From contig CAIYFY010000409.1 in assembly GCA_903925535.1 (NCBI GenBank), positions 1 through 64,000 on the forward strand: a DNA stretch of 64,000 bases. Reading direction: 5' to 3'. This stretch comes from an uncultured Bacteroidota bacterium. Lineage in GTDB: Bacteria > Bacteroidota > Bacteroidia > Chitinophagales > Saprospiraceae. Positions within the stretch are counted from its first letter, which is position 1. Every line of letters starts with the position of its first letter. The position numbers were made by a program, and so were the translations under genes. The notes beneath the pieces are model-generated. The model saw only the letters and a program-made list of their open reading frames with translations, was not told the origin of the DNA and ran no database searches. Positions 28,450 through 37,397 of the stretch are shown one piece after another.

Positions 28450-30120
28450 TTTTCCCCCGCCCAGTGCTTCGTATCTGCTCAGATCTGCCTGTCCCTTTTC
28501 TGTTTCTCCCAGTTTCAGGAAGGTATTTCCCCGGGCGCGGTACGCACGCGCGAATCCGGGATCAAGCTCAATACATCTGCTGAAGTCAGCTATTGCCTCG
28601 GTGTTTTTTCCCAGATTGATATAAGAAAGTCCGCGGTTATAGTACTCGGCGGCAGCATCGGGTACCACGTTCAGATATACCGACAAATCTGCTACCGACT
28701 GCTCAAATTTTTTCATCGGCCCCATCAGATTGCCCCGCTGCCGGTAAGCCTCGTACAACTTGCCGTTGATACTGATGGCCTTGTCAAAATCCTGCACGGC
28801 CTGAGGGTATCTTCCCTGTTCTGCCAGCATGATTCCCCGCCACAGATATGCCTTTCCAAAGTTGTCTCCGGCAGCCTCCATCGAGCGCTCTATCAGCTTC
28901 AGCGAATTCTGCCAGTCTCTGATTCTCATTCCGGATTTCACCATGAACACCAGTCCGGCAGCACAAAGGACTGCCCACGCAGTACCTGCCAGCGCCGGCT
29001 TTCGATCCCTGAGCCATTCAGGGATGGAAGCAACTATCAGCAATATTCCGATGATCGCCAGGTAATTATACCGGTCGGAGCGCAACTCGAATGTACCGAA
29101 TGTGGCAAACGGCAGCGAAAGGGCAATATTGGACAGATAAAATGCGATTCCGGCCAGTAAAAGCGGAGCCCTCCTGCGCAGTTGCCAGGCCGCCACCAGT
29201 ACTGCCACCAGCAGCAGAGGTGCCGCGTAATAGCTCCACGACCACGCACCGTTATCCCTGATAAACGGATACCATATACTGAGTCTGCCAGGGAACAATA
29301 TCTGTTTCCAGTAAAACACAACAGTCTGACAAACCATCAGGAAGCGGTCGGCAACAGAAAAATCGGCTGGCTGATCGGGAAGTCCGGCATGCTGACGAGA
29401 TATGAGGGTCAGGATACCCATACCCAGTGCCAGCACAAAGAACGGCACCTTTTCCAGGATGGTACGGCGCGAAAAAGGTCGCTTCAGCCAGAGGTCGAGT
29501 GCGAGCAGCGTCAAAGGCAGTACAGCGGCAGCGGATTTGGCCAGTCCGGCCAGCGCAAAGAAAATCAGCGCATGCCAGTAGTTTTGTCCCTTGCCCTCAG
29601 TGCGTATGTAACGCAGCCAGGCGCGCAGGGAAAGCAGCAAAAAGAGGGAAAAGAGGGGCGTACTGAAGCCGGCAATCCATGCTACCGGCTCCACCTGCAG
29701 CGGATGGATACCGAAGAAGAAAGTCACAAATCCCGCAACATACAGCGAGGTGCCCAGATCACGCAGCAGTTTGAATACCAGCCACACATTGCAGGTGTGC
29801 ACTATCAGACTGAAGAGGTGATACCAGAAACTGTTCTCTCCGCCCAGCTGATAACAAATGGCATATCCAAACCATGTAAGCGGGGCAAACATACCCAGAT
29901 TGAACCCGGAAAAGAAGTCCAGCCGTGTTACGGCGGGATTGTTGGTGGTGGCTGAATGATCGTCCACGTCCACCATTTCATTGTTAAGACCTGAAGAAAA
30001 CAGCAGGGCAACTGTGGCTGCCAGAATGACCGGAAGCCATTTCTCAAGTCCGTCAGAGTTTTTGCCGCCAATATCCGCTACAGAGGAAACGGCAGGTTTT
30101 ACCTTTTTTGCCATGACCAC
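28447..30120 (-). CDS. Polytopic membrane protein with C-terminal TPR repeats (TMTC-like)
   Basis: Multiple TM segments, FFGIHPLQVEPVAWIAG, C-terminal TPRs (AYYNRGLSYINLGKNTEAIADFSRCIELDPGFARAYRARGNTFLKLG). Confidence 0.85.
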   Translation of the reverse strand: MVMAKKVKPAVSSVADIGGKNSDGLEKWLPVILAATVALLFSSGLNNEMVDVDDHSATTNNPAVTRLDFFSGFNLGMFAPLTWFGYAICYQLGGENSFWYHLFSLIVHTCNVWLVFKLLRDLGTSLYVAGFVTFFFGIHPLQVEPVAWIAGFSTPLFSLFLLLSLRAWLRYIRTEGKGQNYWHALIFFALAGLAKSAAAVLPLTLLALDLWLKRPFSRRTILEKVPFFVLALGMGILTLISRQHAGLPDQPADFSVADRFLMVCQTVVFYWKQILFPGRLSIWYPFIRDNGAWSWSYYAAPLLLVAVLVAAWQLRRRAPLLLAGIAFYLSNIALSLPFATFGTFELRSDRYNYLAIIGILLIVASIPEWLRDRKPALAGTAWAVLCAAGLVFMVKSGMRIRDWQNSLKLIERSMEAAGDNFGKAYLWRGIMLAEQGRYPQAVQDFDKAISINGKLYEAYRQRGNLMGPMKKFEQSVADLSVYLNVVPDAAAEYYNRGLSYINLGKNTEAIADFSRCIELDPGFARAYRARGNTFLKLGETEKGQADLSRYEALGGGK

Positions 30121-30316
30121 ATTGAAATTTCAGCGCTAAAATATGAATGCGGAATAATTATCAACAACAGTTCATGTCAATAAAAATATCGTGAATATCT
30201 GTATAAATACCATCGGATACTTCTGTAATTGAATTACACGCATTTTAAAGTGGCGACACTTCTGAATAAAAGCCATACCTTCGCCACTTCTGATCAAAAT
30301 CGCTTTTCATCACACT

Positions 30317-30904
30317 ATGAAAAAACTGCTTCTCTCCCTTTGCGCGTTTTCAGCGCTGCATTTTTCCATTTCTGCACAGGAAGGTCCCCGGATGTTTATG
30401 GATGTTCCGGCTATATTTGTAGCTGCGCCTGATTTTGAAAATCTCAAAACGAATGTCGGGCTGGGTGGTGCTTTTGCGTTCAACGTGGGTACGCACTGGA
30501 GTGTCGCGCGCGTGGGTGTGGGTGTACAGGCCACTGCCGACCCGAAGGAAAATTTGGAGGAAACGCTGGCTACCACGCCTTTTGCGCTGTTTGAAGTGGG
30601 AGGCGGTATGTACCGCTCCAACGGCGATCGCTGCGCCAAAACCAAGAGGGCTGCCTTTACGGTACTGGGCAAGGGCGGACTGCGTTACTACTTCGATACC
30701 CGCGACGAGGTGGCGGGTCTGGACTATACCGGCTACGGACTCGATTACACGGTCGGCGCGGAACTAGGGTACTTTTATATCCGGGATATGTTCCGCAATT
30801 TTGAGGTGGTTGCCGACATCAATTATCACTTCAATGCAGAGCGCCTCTCTCTCACGCTGGGCTTCAAGCATTTCCTCAATCTGCGGGCGACGAGACCGTA
30901 CTGA
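30317..30904 (+). CDS. Outer-membrane beta-barrel-like protein
   Basis: Signal peptide MKKLLLSLCAFSALHFSISAQ; alternating-residue strands ending LSLTLGFKHFLNLRATRPY. Confidence 0.65.
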   Translation: MKKLLLSLCAFSALHFSISAQEGPRMFMDVPAIFVAAPDFENLKTNVGLGGAFAFNVGTHWSVARVGVGVQATADPKENLEETLATTPFALFEVGGGMYRSNGDRCAKTKRAAFTVLGKGGLRYYFDTRDEVAGLDYTGYGLDYTVGAELGYFYIRDMFRNFEVVADINYHFNAERLSLTLGFKHFLNLRATRPY

Positions 30905-32117
30905 GCCGCCGGTTTATCCGCTTTTCCAGCCACCAGAATCCGAGCAGCACGAGAAGAGCCTGCGTGCCGAGCAATATCCAGAGTACGGGGTATCCGTATG
31001 CTGCAGCCACCTGTGTGCCATATACCGGAGCAATCGTGTTGGCTATGGAATAGGCAATACCATACAGTGACATATACTGGCCCTGATAACCGCCTTTGGA
31101 GCGCCCGAACACGAAATTACTGCTGAATGGCATAACCAGCACCTCCCCCAGCGAGATGACGACAGTGAATAATATCACCATCAGCAGCGGGTCGAAGGGC
31201 AGCAAAATGCTCCAGTACGAAACGGCGTAAAGGAACAGGCCCGTTCGCACAAACGACAGGGGTGTCCGAAGTTTTTCTATTTTAAACACCAGCGGCATTT
31301 CGACCAGGAAGACTACCAGTCCGTTGATGGCCGACATGATACCTACCAGCGATTCAGACCAGCCGTAGTACTCCTTCCAGAAAACAGGGATAATCCAGAT
31401 CAGCTGCATGAACACGGTAGCGTTCAGCATGGTAAGGAAGCAGAACCAGAGAAAATCCCGGTCTCTCCAGGGTGAGAGGCCGCTTTTTTGCTGTATTTCC
31501 GCGCCTTCCTGTTCAGACTTTTTCCGGGCAACCGAGGGCGGGAAGAGCAGGTAGAGGGCGACAGCTGCCGCAATGCAGGTGAGGCCATCCACCCAGAAAA
31601 GCCAGGGCCAGCCAAAGATAACAAGCAGTCCACCCAGGGCAGGCGCTACAGCCCAGCCCATATTGGCCGACATCCGGTAGAGCGAAATGGAGCGGGTGCG
31701 GGTTTCGGGTGTACAATTGGCGGCAATAGCTACCGAATTGGCAGGTCTGAACGCCTCTCCCGTAAGCGCCATGATGAAGATACCCGTACAAATCAGGTAA
31801 AAATCGGTAATGTAATACAGCAGTACAAGTACTATTCCATTGAGTACCAGACTCGTGAACTGCACTGGCGAACTCCCGAAACGGTCGGTAAGGCGTCCGC
31901 CGGTGTAAGAGCCCACTATGGAGCCCAGTCCGAAAAAAGCAGTAGCGTAACCCGCCTCACGGATTCCGAGGTGCCGTTCCTGAGTGAGGTAAAGGGTAAG
32001 GAATGCGATAACAAGGCTGCCGCACCTGTTAATCAGGCTGATAAGCGAGAGCAGCCAGATATTGCGGGGTATACCCGAGTAAGAATTTTTCCACTGTGTC
32101 AGCGCGCGTACAATCAT
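30876..32117 (-). CDS. MFS transporter
   Basis: About 12 TM segments; GSYTGGRLTDRFGSSPV loop motif. Confidence 0.88.
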   Translation of the reverse strand: MIVRALTQWKNSYSGIPRNIWLLSLISLINRCGSLVIAFLTLYLTQERHLGIREAGYATAFFGLGSIVGSYTGGRLTDRFGSSPVQFTSLVLNGIVLVLLYYITDFYLICTGIFIMALTGEAFRPANSVAIAANCTPETRTRSISLYRMSANMGWAVAPALGGLLVIFGWPWLFWVDGLTCIAAAVALYLLFPPSVARKKSEQEGAEIQQKSGLSPWRDRDFLWFCFLTMLNATVFMQLIWIIPVFWKEYYGWSESLVGIMSAINGLVVFLVEMPLVFKIEKLRTPLSFVRTGLFLYAVSYWSILLPFDPLLMVILFTVVISLGEVLVMPFSSNFVFGRSKGGYQGQYMSLYGIAYSIANTIAPVYGTQVAAAYGYPVLWILLGTQALLVLLGFWWLEKRINRRLSTVSSPAD

Positions 32118-32184
32118 ATCCTCTTAACCGGTGTGGCGGGAATCAGGTTTCATCGGGGCAAAAATACGCGCATTATCCCGGGGG

Positions 32185-33249
32185 TCAGGTTATTTTTTTC
32201 CCGAAAGGCAGTACCCGGATCAGCTGAACAGCCAGAAACGTCGTCAGCGTGACAATACCAATCAGCACCGGTACCCCTCTGAGCGGATGCTGTCCGCTAT
32301 GCCAGTAGCCGCACTGTCCCCACCAGTCCATCACCAGCACATGCGCCAGGTAAATACCGAAGCTGGCTGCAGAAAATTCCTTTTCCACCTCGTGTAATGG
32401 AGATGCAGACCAGCCGAAGCGGATCAGGAGAAACCAGCCTATAGCTGAAAAGCCCACATTGGGCGTGAGGTAATCGTAGAAATAAACATCGAAACTGGCT
32501 CCGGGTGTCCAGCCACTGTTCAGCCAGTATGTGCCGAGCATGGTCGAGGCTGTACCAGCTACAATCAATGCCAGTCCGATGAGTGCGAGCTGCTTTTCGC
32601 TGAATCGCCACGACGGCAGACCGCCGGCTTCGACACCTGCCGGACCTTTGGTACCCAGATAATAACCCAGCACGAAATAACCGCAATTATTGGTGAAAAG
32701 CTCGAAGTAAACACCAATAGGCAGATTGAAATACAAGGCAAGAATCTTGTAGCCCCAGGCACCGATCATACTCATCACAAAGAAATACCTGAAATCGCGC
32801 TCACCGGCAGCCTTGATCCATGGTCTGAGGACAGGATACACCAGATACAGGCCGATAATCAGATAGATAAACCAGAGGTGATAGTGTACCGGGCGGATGA
32901 TGATATTCCGGACAGCATCCCATATAGTGGCCGGGTTATTCCCGGCTATATGTCCGTAAACAGAATAAATAACCATCCAGAAAAGAGCCGGAATTACCAC
33001 CCTGGAAAATCTCCTGCTCAGGAAATCAGGAAGCGGATAATCCTTTCCCAACAACAAAAATCCGCTCAGCATGACGAACAGCGGTACGCCGGGTCTGCTG
33101 AGAGAATTCCAGAAGTTGCCAATCCACCACCAGAAACTGTTCAGGTCCTGTGGAACATGAGCGATAGGTGCAGCTACGTGAATAGCAATTACCATGATAG
33201 TGGAGATATTTCGTATCCGGTCGGCCCAGAGGATTGAAACTGTCGGCAT
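32185..33249 (-). CDS. Membrane acyltransferase (acyltransferase-3 family)
   Basis: RIRNISTIMVIAIHVAAPI; GVPLFVMLSGFLLLGKD; polytopic. Confidence 0.87.
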   Translation of the reverse strand: MPTVSILWADRIRNISTIMVIAIHVAAPIAHVPQDLNSFWWWIGNFWNSLSRPGVPLFVMLSGFLLLGKDYPLPDFLSRRFSRVVIPALFWMVIYSVYGHIAGNNPATIWDAVRNIIIRPVHYHLWFIYLIIGLYLVYPVLRPWIKAAGERDFRYFFVMSMIGAWGYKILALYFNLPIGVYFELFTNNCGYFVLGYYLGTKGPAGVEAGGLPSWRFSEKQLALIGLALIVAGTASTMLGTYWLNSGWTPGASFDVYFYDYLTPNVGFSAIGWFLLIRFGWSASPLHEVEKEFSAASFGIYLAHVLVMDWWGQCGYWHSGQHPLRGVPVLIGIVTLTTFLAVQLIRVLPFGKKIT

Positions 33250-33454
33250 TTTATTAATTCAGCTTGTTATCTGCCTCAAACATAGGGAAAGCCCGCGTTG
33301 CCAACAAATCATTTTATGTTTTTGGTATCTGGCTGTCCCTTAGTCATCAAATTGTCGTATCATTGCGGCTTGTAAAAGAATTACTTTAGAGGATGTGGAG
33401 TAGCAGATGCACGACATGGATAATCCGCTCTGAAGTTACATTGAACAAACATCT

Positions 33455-34387
33455 ATGAGCAGGTCTATTGCAATCCTGTCGGCCGGAGAACTTCTGGTTG
33501 ACTTTATAACAGCCGAATTTGTGCAAACCCTGGACGAGGCTACGCTCTTCAAGCGTATTCCGGGCGGGAGTCCTGCAAATCTGGCGATGAATATGGCGCG
33601 GCTGGGGAACAGCGCCATGCTGGTTGCCTGTGTGGGTAACGACGACATGGGTAATATCCTCAAAAATTATGTGGAGCGGACGGGGGTAGATGTTACCTAT
33701 GTTGCCCAGGTGAACGACCCGACAACGCTGATACTGGTTACCCGTTCTGCAGCCGTTTCCAACTTTCAGGCCTACAGAAACGCCGATTACCAGTTGTCTA
33801 TCCGGCAGTTTCCTTTCCAGAAGTTTGAAGATATCAGTATTTTCCACTCTACCTGTTTTGCTTTGAGTAAAAATCCAGCCCAGCATGTTATTCTTGATGC
33901 AGGGGAGAGAGCAAAGCGTGCAGGCTGCCAGTTAAGTCTCGACGCCAACTATGCCGAGAAAATATGGCCCGACCGGCTGGAGGCCCAAAGGGTCGTAGCT
34001 GAATGGTCGCGACTGGGTTCACTCATCAAAATCAGCGATGTTGACTGGACTCGCCTGTACGAAAGCACGAACCCTCAGCCCGAAGCTGTTATCGAGCATT
34101 TCCTGAAGATGGGTGCAACCGAAGTCTGCTTTACGCTGGGCGACAAAGGCTGCTGGGTAGGCAATACCGAAGGGGCGCACTATTTGCCAGCCAGAAAAGT
34201 CGAGGTAAAAGACACTACCGGGGCTGGTGATGCATTCTGGTCGGGTTATCTGACGGCCCGTCTGGAAGGAGCCTCACCACTTGAATGTGCCGTTGCAGGT
34301 CGCAAAATGGCCGAACTGAAGCTGGCTCATTTCGGACCGCTACCCGACCGGGTTGACCGCAGTGTTGTGCTTGGCGATACCGTCTGA
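33455..34387 (+). CDS. PfkB-family carbohydrate kinase (fructokinase-like)
   Basis: GGSPANLAMNMARLG; DTTGAGDAFWSGYL. Confidence 0.92.
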   Translation: MSRSIAILSAGELLVDFITAEFVQTLDEATLFKRIPGGSPANLAMNMARLGNSAMLVACVGNDDMGNILKNYVERTGVDVTYVAQVNDPTTLILVTRSAAVSNFQAYRNADYQLSIRQFPFQKFEDISIFHSTCFALSKNPAQHVILDAGERAKRAGCQLSLDANYAEKIWPDRLEAQRVVAEWSRLGSLIKISDVDWTRLYESTNPQPEAVIEHFLKMGATEVCFTLGDKGCWVGNTEGAHYLPARKVEVKDTTGAGDAFWSGYLTARLEGASPLECAVAGRKMAELKLAHFGPLPDRVDRSVVLGDTV

Positions 34388-34393
34388 TGCGGC

Positions 34394-35425
34394 TCAGCTC
34401 CCTTTTCTGAATAAAGATACTTCCGGATCCATGGCCTGGCCATCGAGCAGGTGGCTGGTCAGGTGTTCGGCCCAGTAGGGTGCCAGCAAGGCGCCCTTGG
34501 TACCCATGCCATTGAACATAAATACGTTCTTTTTTACAGGGCTCTCTCCGATGAGTGGTCTTCTGTCCTTGACAGTAGGTCGTACACCGGCAACGTGGTC
34601 AATTATTTCGTATGGCACATCAAGCATATCGTTGAGGTGGCCGACCAGAAAGTCTCTTTCACCACTGCTGGGCTCAAAATCGGGAAAGTGCCACTGATAA
34701 GTACCGCCTGCCCAAAAAGTATCACCGTCGAGCGGGGCAATAATTGCAGTTTTTTTCAACATGGAGCTGAACGAATGCCCCTGAAAATCCGGAAATCGAA
34801 TAATCAGGGCTTCTCCTTTTGCCACCCGCCACAGATCGGTGGGAAACAGCTCATTGGACTGCCCGCGAAATCCTTCAGTAAAAATAACCTTGTCGAATTC
34901 GGAGAGCCAGCTGTCTGTCTGTCCGATATCCACCGCCTGGTCAATAAAGCGGCCCGCATCGGTCCAGTGTTGTCTGACAGCGTGCAGCAGCAGCGGGAAG
35001 TCAACCCGGGCTGCCCGTGAAATTTCACCGAAATGAAAGCCGGATTTCAGCAACGGCTCCCACTCGTGCGCGTGCGGGAGCTCGCGCATGTGATCCGAAT
35101 AATCGGCCTGAGCGCAACGAGCCGACCAGTCGTTTACCTCACCGGGAGCGGACAACAGGCGAACAACAGGATACTCTCTGACCAGCGATGTACCGGCAAG
35201 CTCGCCGATCTGACCGTAAATCCGCATGGCTGCCGGAAAAAAAAGGTCAAAGTTCCATGATTTGACGAATCGTTTGCCAGTTACGGGGTTGATGATTCCC
35301 GCGGCAAAACGCGATGAGGAACCGGGCAGACCAGCATCGGCAATGAATACATCACAGCCGCGCCCGGACAAAGTACAGGCCAGTACCGAACCTGCAATAC
35401 CTTGTCCGACAATCAGAATTTTCAT
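34394..35425 (-). CDS. FAD-dependent oxidoreductase (DAO family)
   Basis: MKILIVGQGIAGSVLACTLSGRGCDVFIAD dinucleotide-binding motif; AGVRPTVKDRRPLIG; FNGMGTKGALLAPYWAEHL. Confidence 0.88.
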   Translation of the reverse strand: MKILIVGQGIAGSVLACTLSGRGCDVFIADAGLPGSSSRFAAGIINPVTGKRFVKSWNFDLFFPAAMRIYGQIGELAGTSLVREYPVVRLLSAPGEVNDWSARCAQADYSDHMRELPHAHEWEPLLKSGFHFGEISRAARVDFPLLLHAVRQHWTDAGRFIDQAVDIGQTDSWLSEFDKVIFTEGFRGQSNELFPTDLWRVAKGEALIIRFPDFQGHSFSSMLKKTAIIAPLDGDTFWAGGTYQWHFPDFEPSSGERDFLVGHLNDMLDVPYEIIDHVAGVRPTVKDRRPLIGESPVKKNVFMFNGMGTKGALLAPYWAEHLTSHLLDGQAMDPEVSLFRKGS

Positions 35426-35431
35426 TTTGTA

Positions 35432-36118
35432 TTATTTGAAGCGCCTCCTGACCAGTCTGATAAAAGTTTTGGCTGTTTCAATCCGTTTGGGATCACTCCA
35501 TTCAAAACGCTTCACACACTGCCTTACCATATAATTCTGGGCGTCGAAAAAACTGCCCATTGCGTTGATCTCGGCTATAGCTGCATCAAATGCAGTGCCC
35601 TGACCTCCGAAAAGCTCGCGGGTATAAAGCAGTTTGTCATTCAGTGCGATTGCCTTTTTCAGGTCGGCTATTGGCAACTCGGAGAGTCTGTCAGACAGCT
35701 CTTTGGCCACTTTTTCCTCAAACAGGGCTTCCGTTTCGGTGTCCAGTGTTTCCGGCTTTTCAAAAGTATAAGAGGTAGAAACTATAGGAGCGGGATGCGG
35801 TACCGACTCCTCCTTTTTTCCCTTGCCGGATTTGTCCTGAGAAACCTCCGGCACAGTGACAGTTACTTCAGGCTCCCTGACAGGGGCAGGCGGGGCAGGC
35901 GGCACAGGCTCGGGCACCGGTTCGCGCCGGGGAGCCGGCTCCGGTTTTACAACGGCAGCAGGTGCCACCGGAGAGTCATACAGAGCATCATACAAATCAC
36001 GAACATAAGACGCCATGATATCAATATCGAGGCGTACCACATTGTCCGGATCTTTGGACAAACGGGCGAATTCGCGGTTCAGTTTATCGAGGAATAATTT
36101 CGATTTTTGAAAATCCAT
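35432..36118 (-). CDS. Hypothetical protein with a proline-rich linker
   Basis: 228-aa ORF; PEPAPRREPVPEPVPPAPPAPVREP linker; conserved-looking C-terminal helical region. Confidence 0.65.
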   Translation of the reverse strand: MDFQKSKLFLDKLNREFARLSKDPDNVVRLDIDIMASYVRDLYDALYDSPVAPAAVVKPEPAPRREPVPEPVPPAPPAPVREPEVTVTVPEVSQDKSGKGKKEESVPHPAPIVSTSYTFEKPETLDTETEALFEEKVAKELSDRLSELPIADLKKAIALNDKLLYTRELFGGQGTAFDAAIAEINAMGSFFDAQNYMVRQCVKRFEWSDPKRIETAKTFIRLVRRRFK

Positions 36119-36179
36119 TTTGTGAGAGGGTTTAGACTATTTACTTTCACCGGCGAATTTCTAAAAAATTTCAAAAACT

Positions 36180-36764
36180 GTGTTTCTAGAACCTCATTTT
36201 AAAGGACAGCGATCGGGCTGGATTGAAGTTATTTGCGGATGTATGTTCTCCGGGAAGACGGAAGAGTTGATCCGGAGACTGAAAAGGGCTAAAATAGCCT
36301 CCATGAAAGTGGAGGTGTTCAAACCAAAAGTTGACACACGATACGACGAACAGGCCATTGTTTCGCACGACACCTCATCGCTGCTGGCTATACCCGTTGA
36401 TCATTCATCGAAGTTACTCAGACTGGGAGAAGATGTAGCGGTAATCGGACTGGATGAAGCGCAATTTTTCGACGATCAGTTGCCGGCTGTATGTCAGGAA
36501 CTCGCCCTCAGTGGCGTGCGGGTAATTGCTGCCGGGCTGGACATGGACTACCGGGGGCAGCCCTTCGGAGTTATGCCCGAACTGCTGGCAATAGCAGAGT
36601 ATGTTACCAAGGTACACGCCATCTGTGTACACTGCGGCAATCTGGCGACACATTCATACCGGCTTGCCGAAGGCGACTCTATCGTTCTGCTCGGCGAGAA
36701 AGAGCAGTATGAACCTCGTTGCAGGAGCTGTTATGCGAAAGGGAACATCCTGCACCTTGTGTAG
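36180..36764 (+). CDS. tdk: Thymidine kinase
   Basis: GWIEVICGCMFSGKTEELIRRLKRAKIA; DEAQFF; GLDMDYRGQPFG; CVHCG and CRSC zinc ligands. Confidence 0.96.
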   Translation: MFLEPHFKGQRSGWIEVICGCMFSGKTEELIRRLKRAKIASMKVEVFKPKVDTRYDEQAIVSHDTSSLLAIPVDHSSKLLRLGEDVAVIGLDEAQFFDDQLPAVCQELALSGVRVIAAGLDMDYRGQPFGVMPELLAIAEYVTKVHAICVHCGNLATHSYRLAEGDSIVLLGEKEQYEPRCRSCYAKGNILHLV

Positions 36765-36766
36765 TA

Positions 36767-37297
36767 TTACTTCAGCATCACCACATCAAAGCCGAAAATA
36801 CCCTTCCTGACAGGAACAAGAATTTCTTCTCCGGGCTTCGTCAGTGGAAAATAAGCCTGTGACTTGTACCTGAAAGAGATCTCACGGCCCTGATGCCTGA
36901 CCTTCAGCCTGTAGCCGGTGGGTTTGAGCTTCTCGCCTTTCAGTACACCATACTGAGAGGCGAGAAAAGGTGTTTCGGAGACAAACTCGAGCGAACGGAG
37001 CTCATCAGTTCCGGGATAGCGGTTGAGAAGGCTTGCAAACAGGGGCGAAAAAATCAGGGAAACCGATCCGATGAAAAGCAACTCGGGAATATGCCGGCCA
37101 GGCGGGGAGAGCTTTTTAAAAGAAAGAGCAATAATCAGAATCGCCGTTACGAGCCCGGCAGTGAAAGCGCCGGCCAGCAGCCATTTAACCCCTATCGTGT
37201 TGGAGAGGAAGGGAAACTCTTTTACGTACACCCAGATGAGTGCAAAAAAGAACAGGGTTACAAGTACCGAGAAGAGCCTTGGATATCGGTCGAGCAT
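36767..37297 (-). CDS. Hypothetical membrane protein
   Basis: Two to three TM helices; start corrected from 37591 to MLDRYPRLFSVLVTL. Confidence 0.6.
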   Translation of the reverse strand: MLDRYPRLFSVLVTLFFFALIWVYVKEFPFLSNTIGVKWLLAGAFTAGLVTAILIIALSFKKLSPPGRHIPELLFIGSVSLIFSPLFASLLNRYPGTDELRSLEFVSETPFLASQYGVLKGEKLKPTGYRLKVRHQGREISFRYKSQAYFPLTKPGEEILVPVRKGIFGFDVVMLK

Positions 37298-37397
37298 ATG
37301 CGTTTTTTTACAAAAGTAATCCTGCTGAATGTAATTCTCAATATTTTCCCGTGAATTCCGTTCTTTTGCGTGCGAAGTTCTATCCCGTTTTAAAAAT

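Noticed and set aside
29182-29955. 257-aa plus-strand ORF
   Set aside because: Antisense to the TMTC-like membrane protein; composition is typical of reverse-strand translation.
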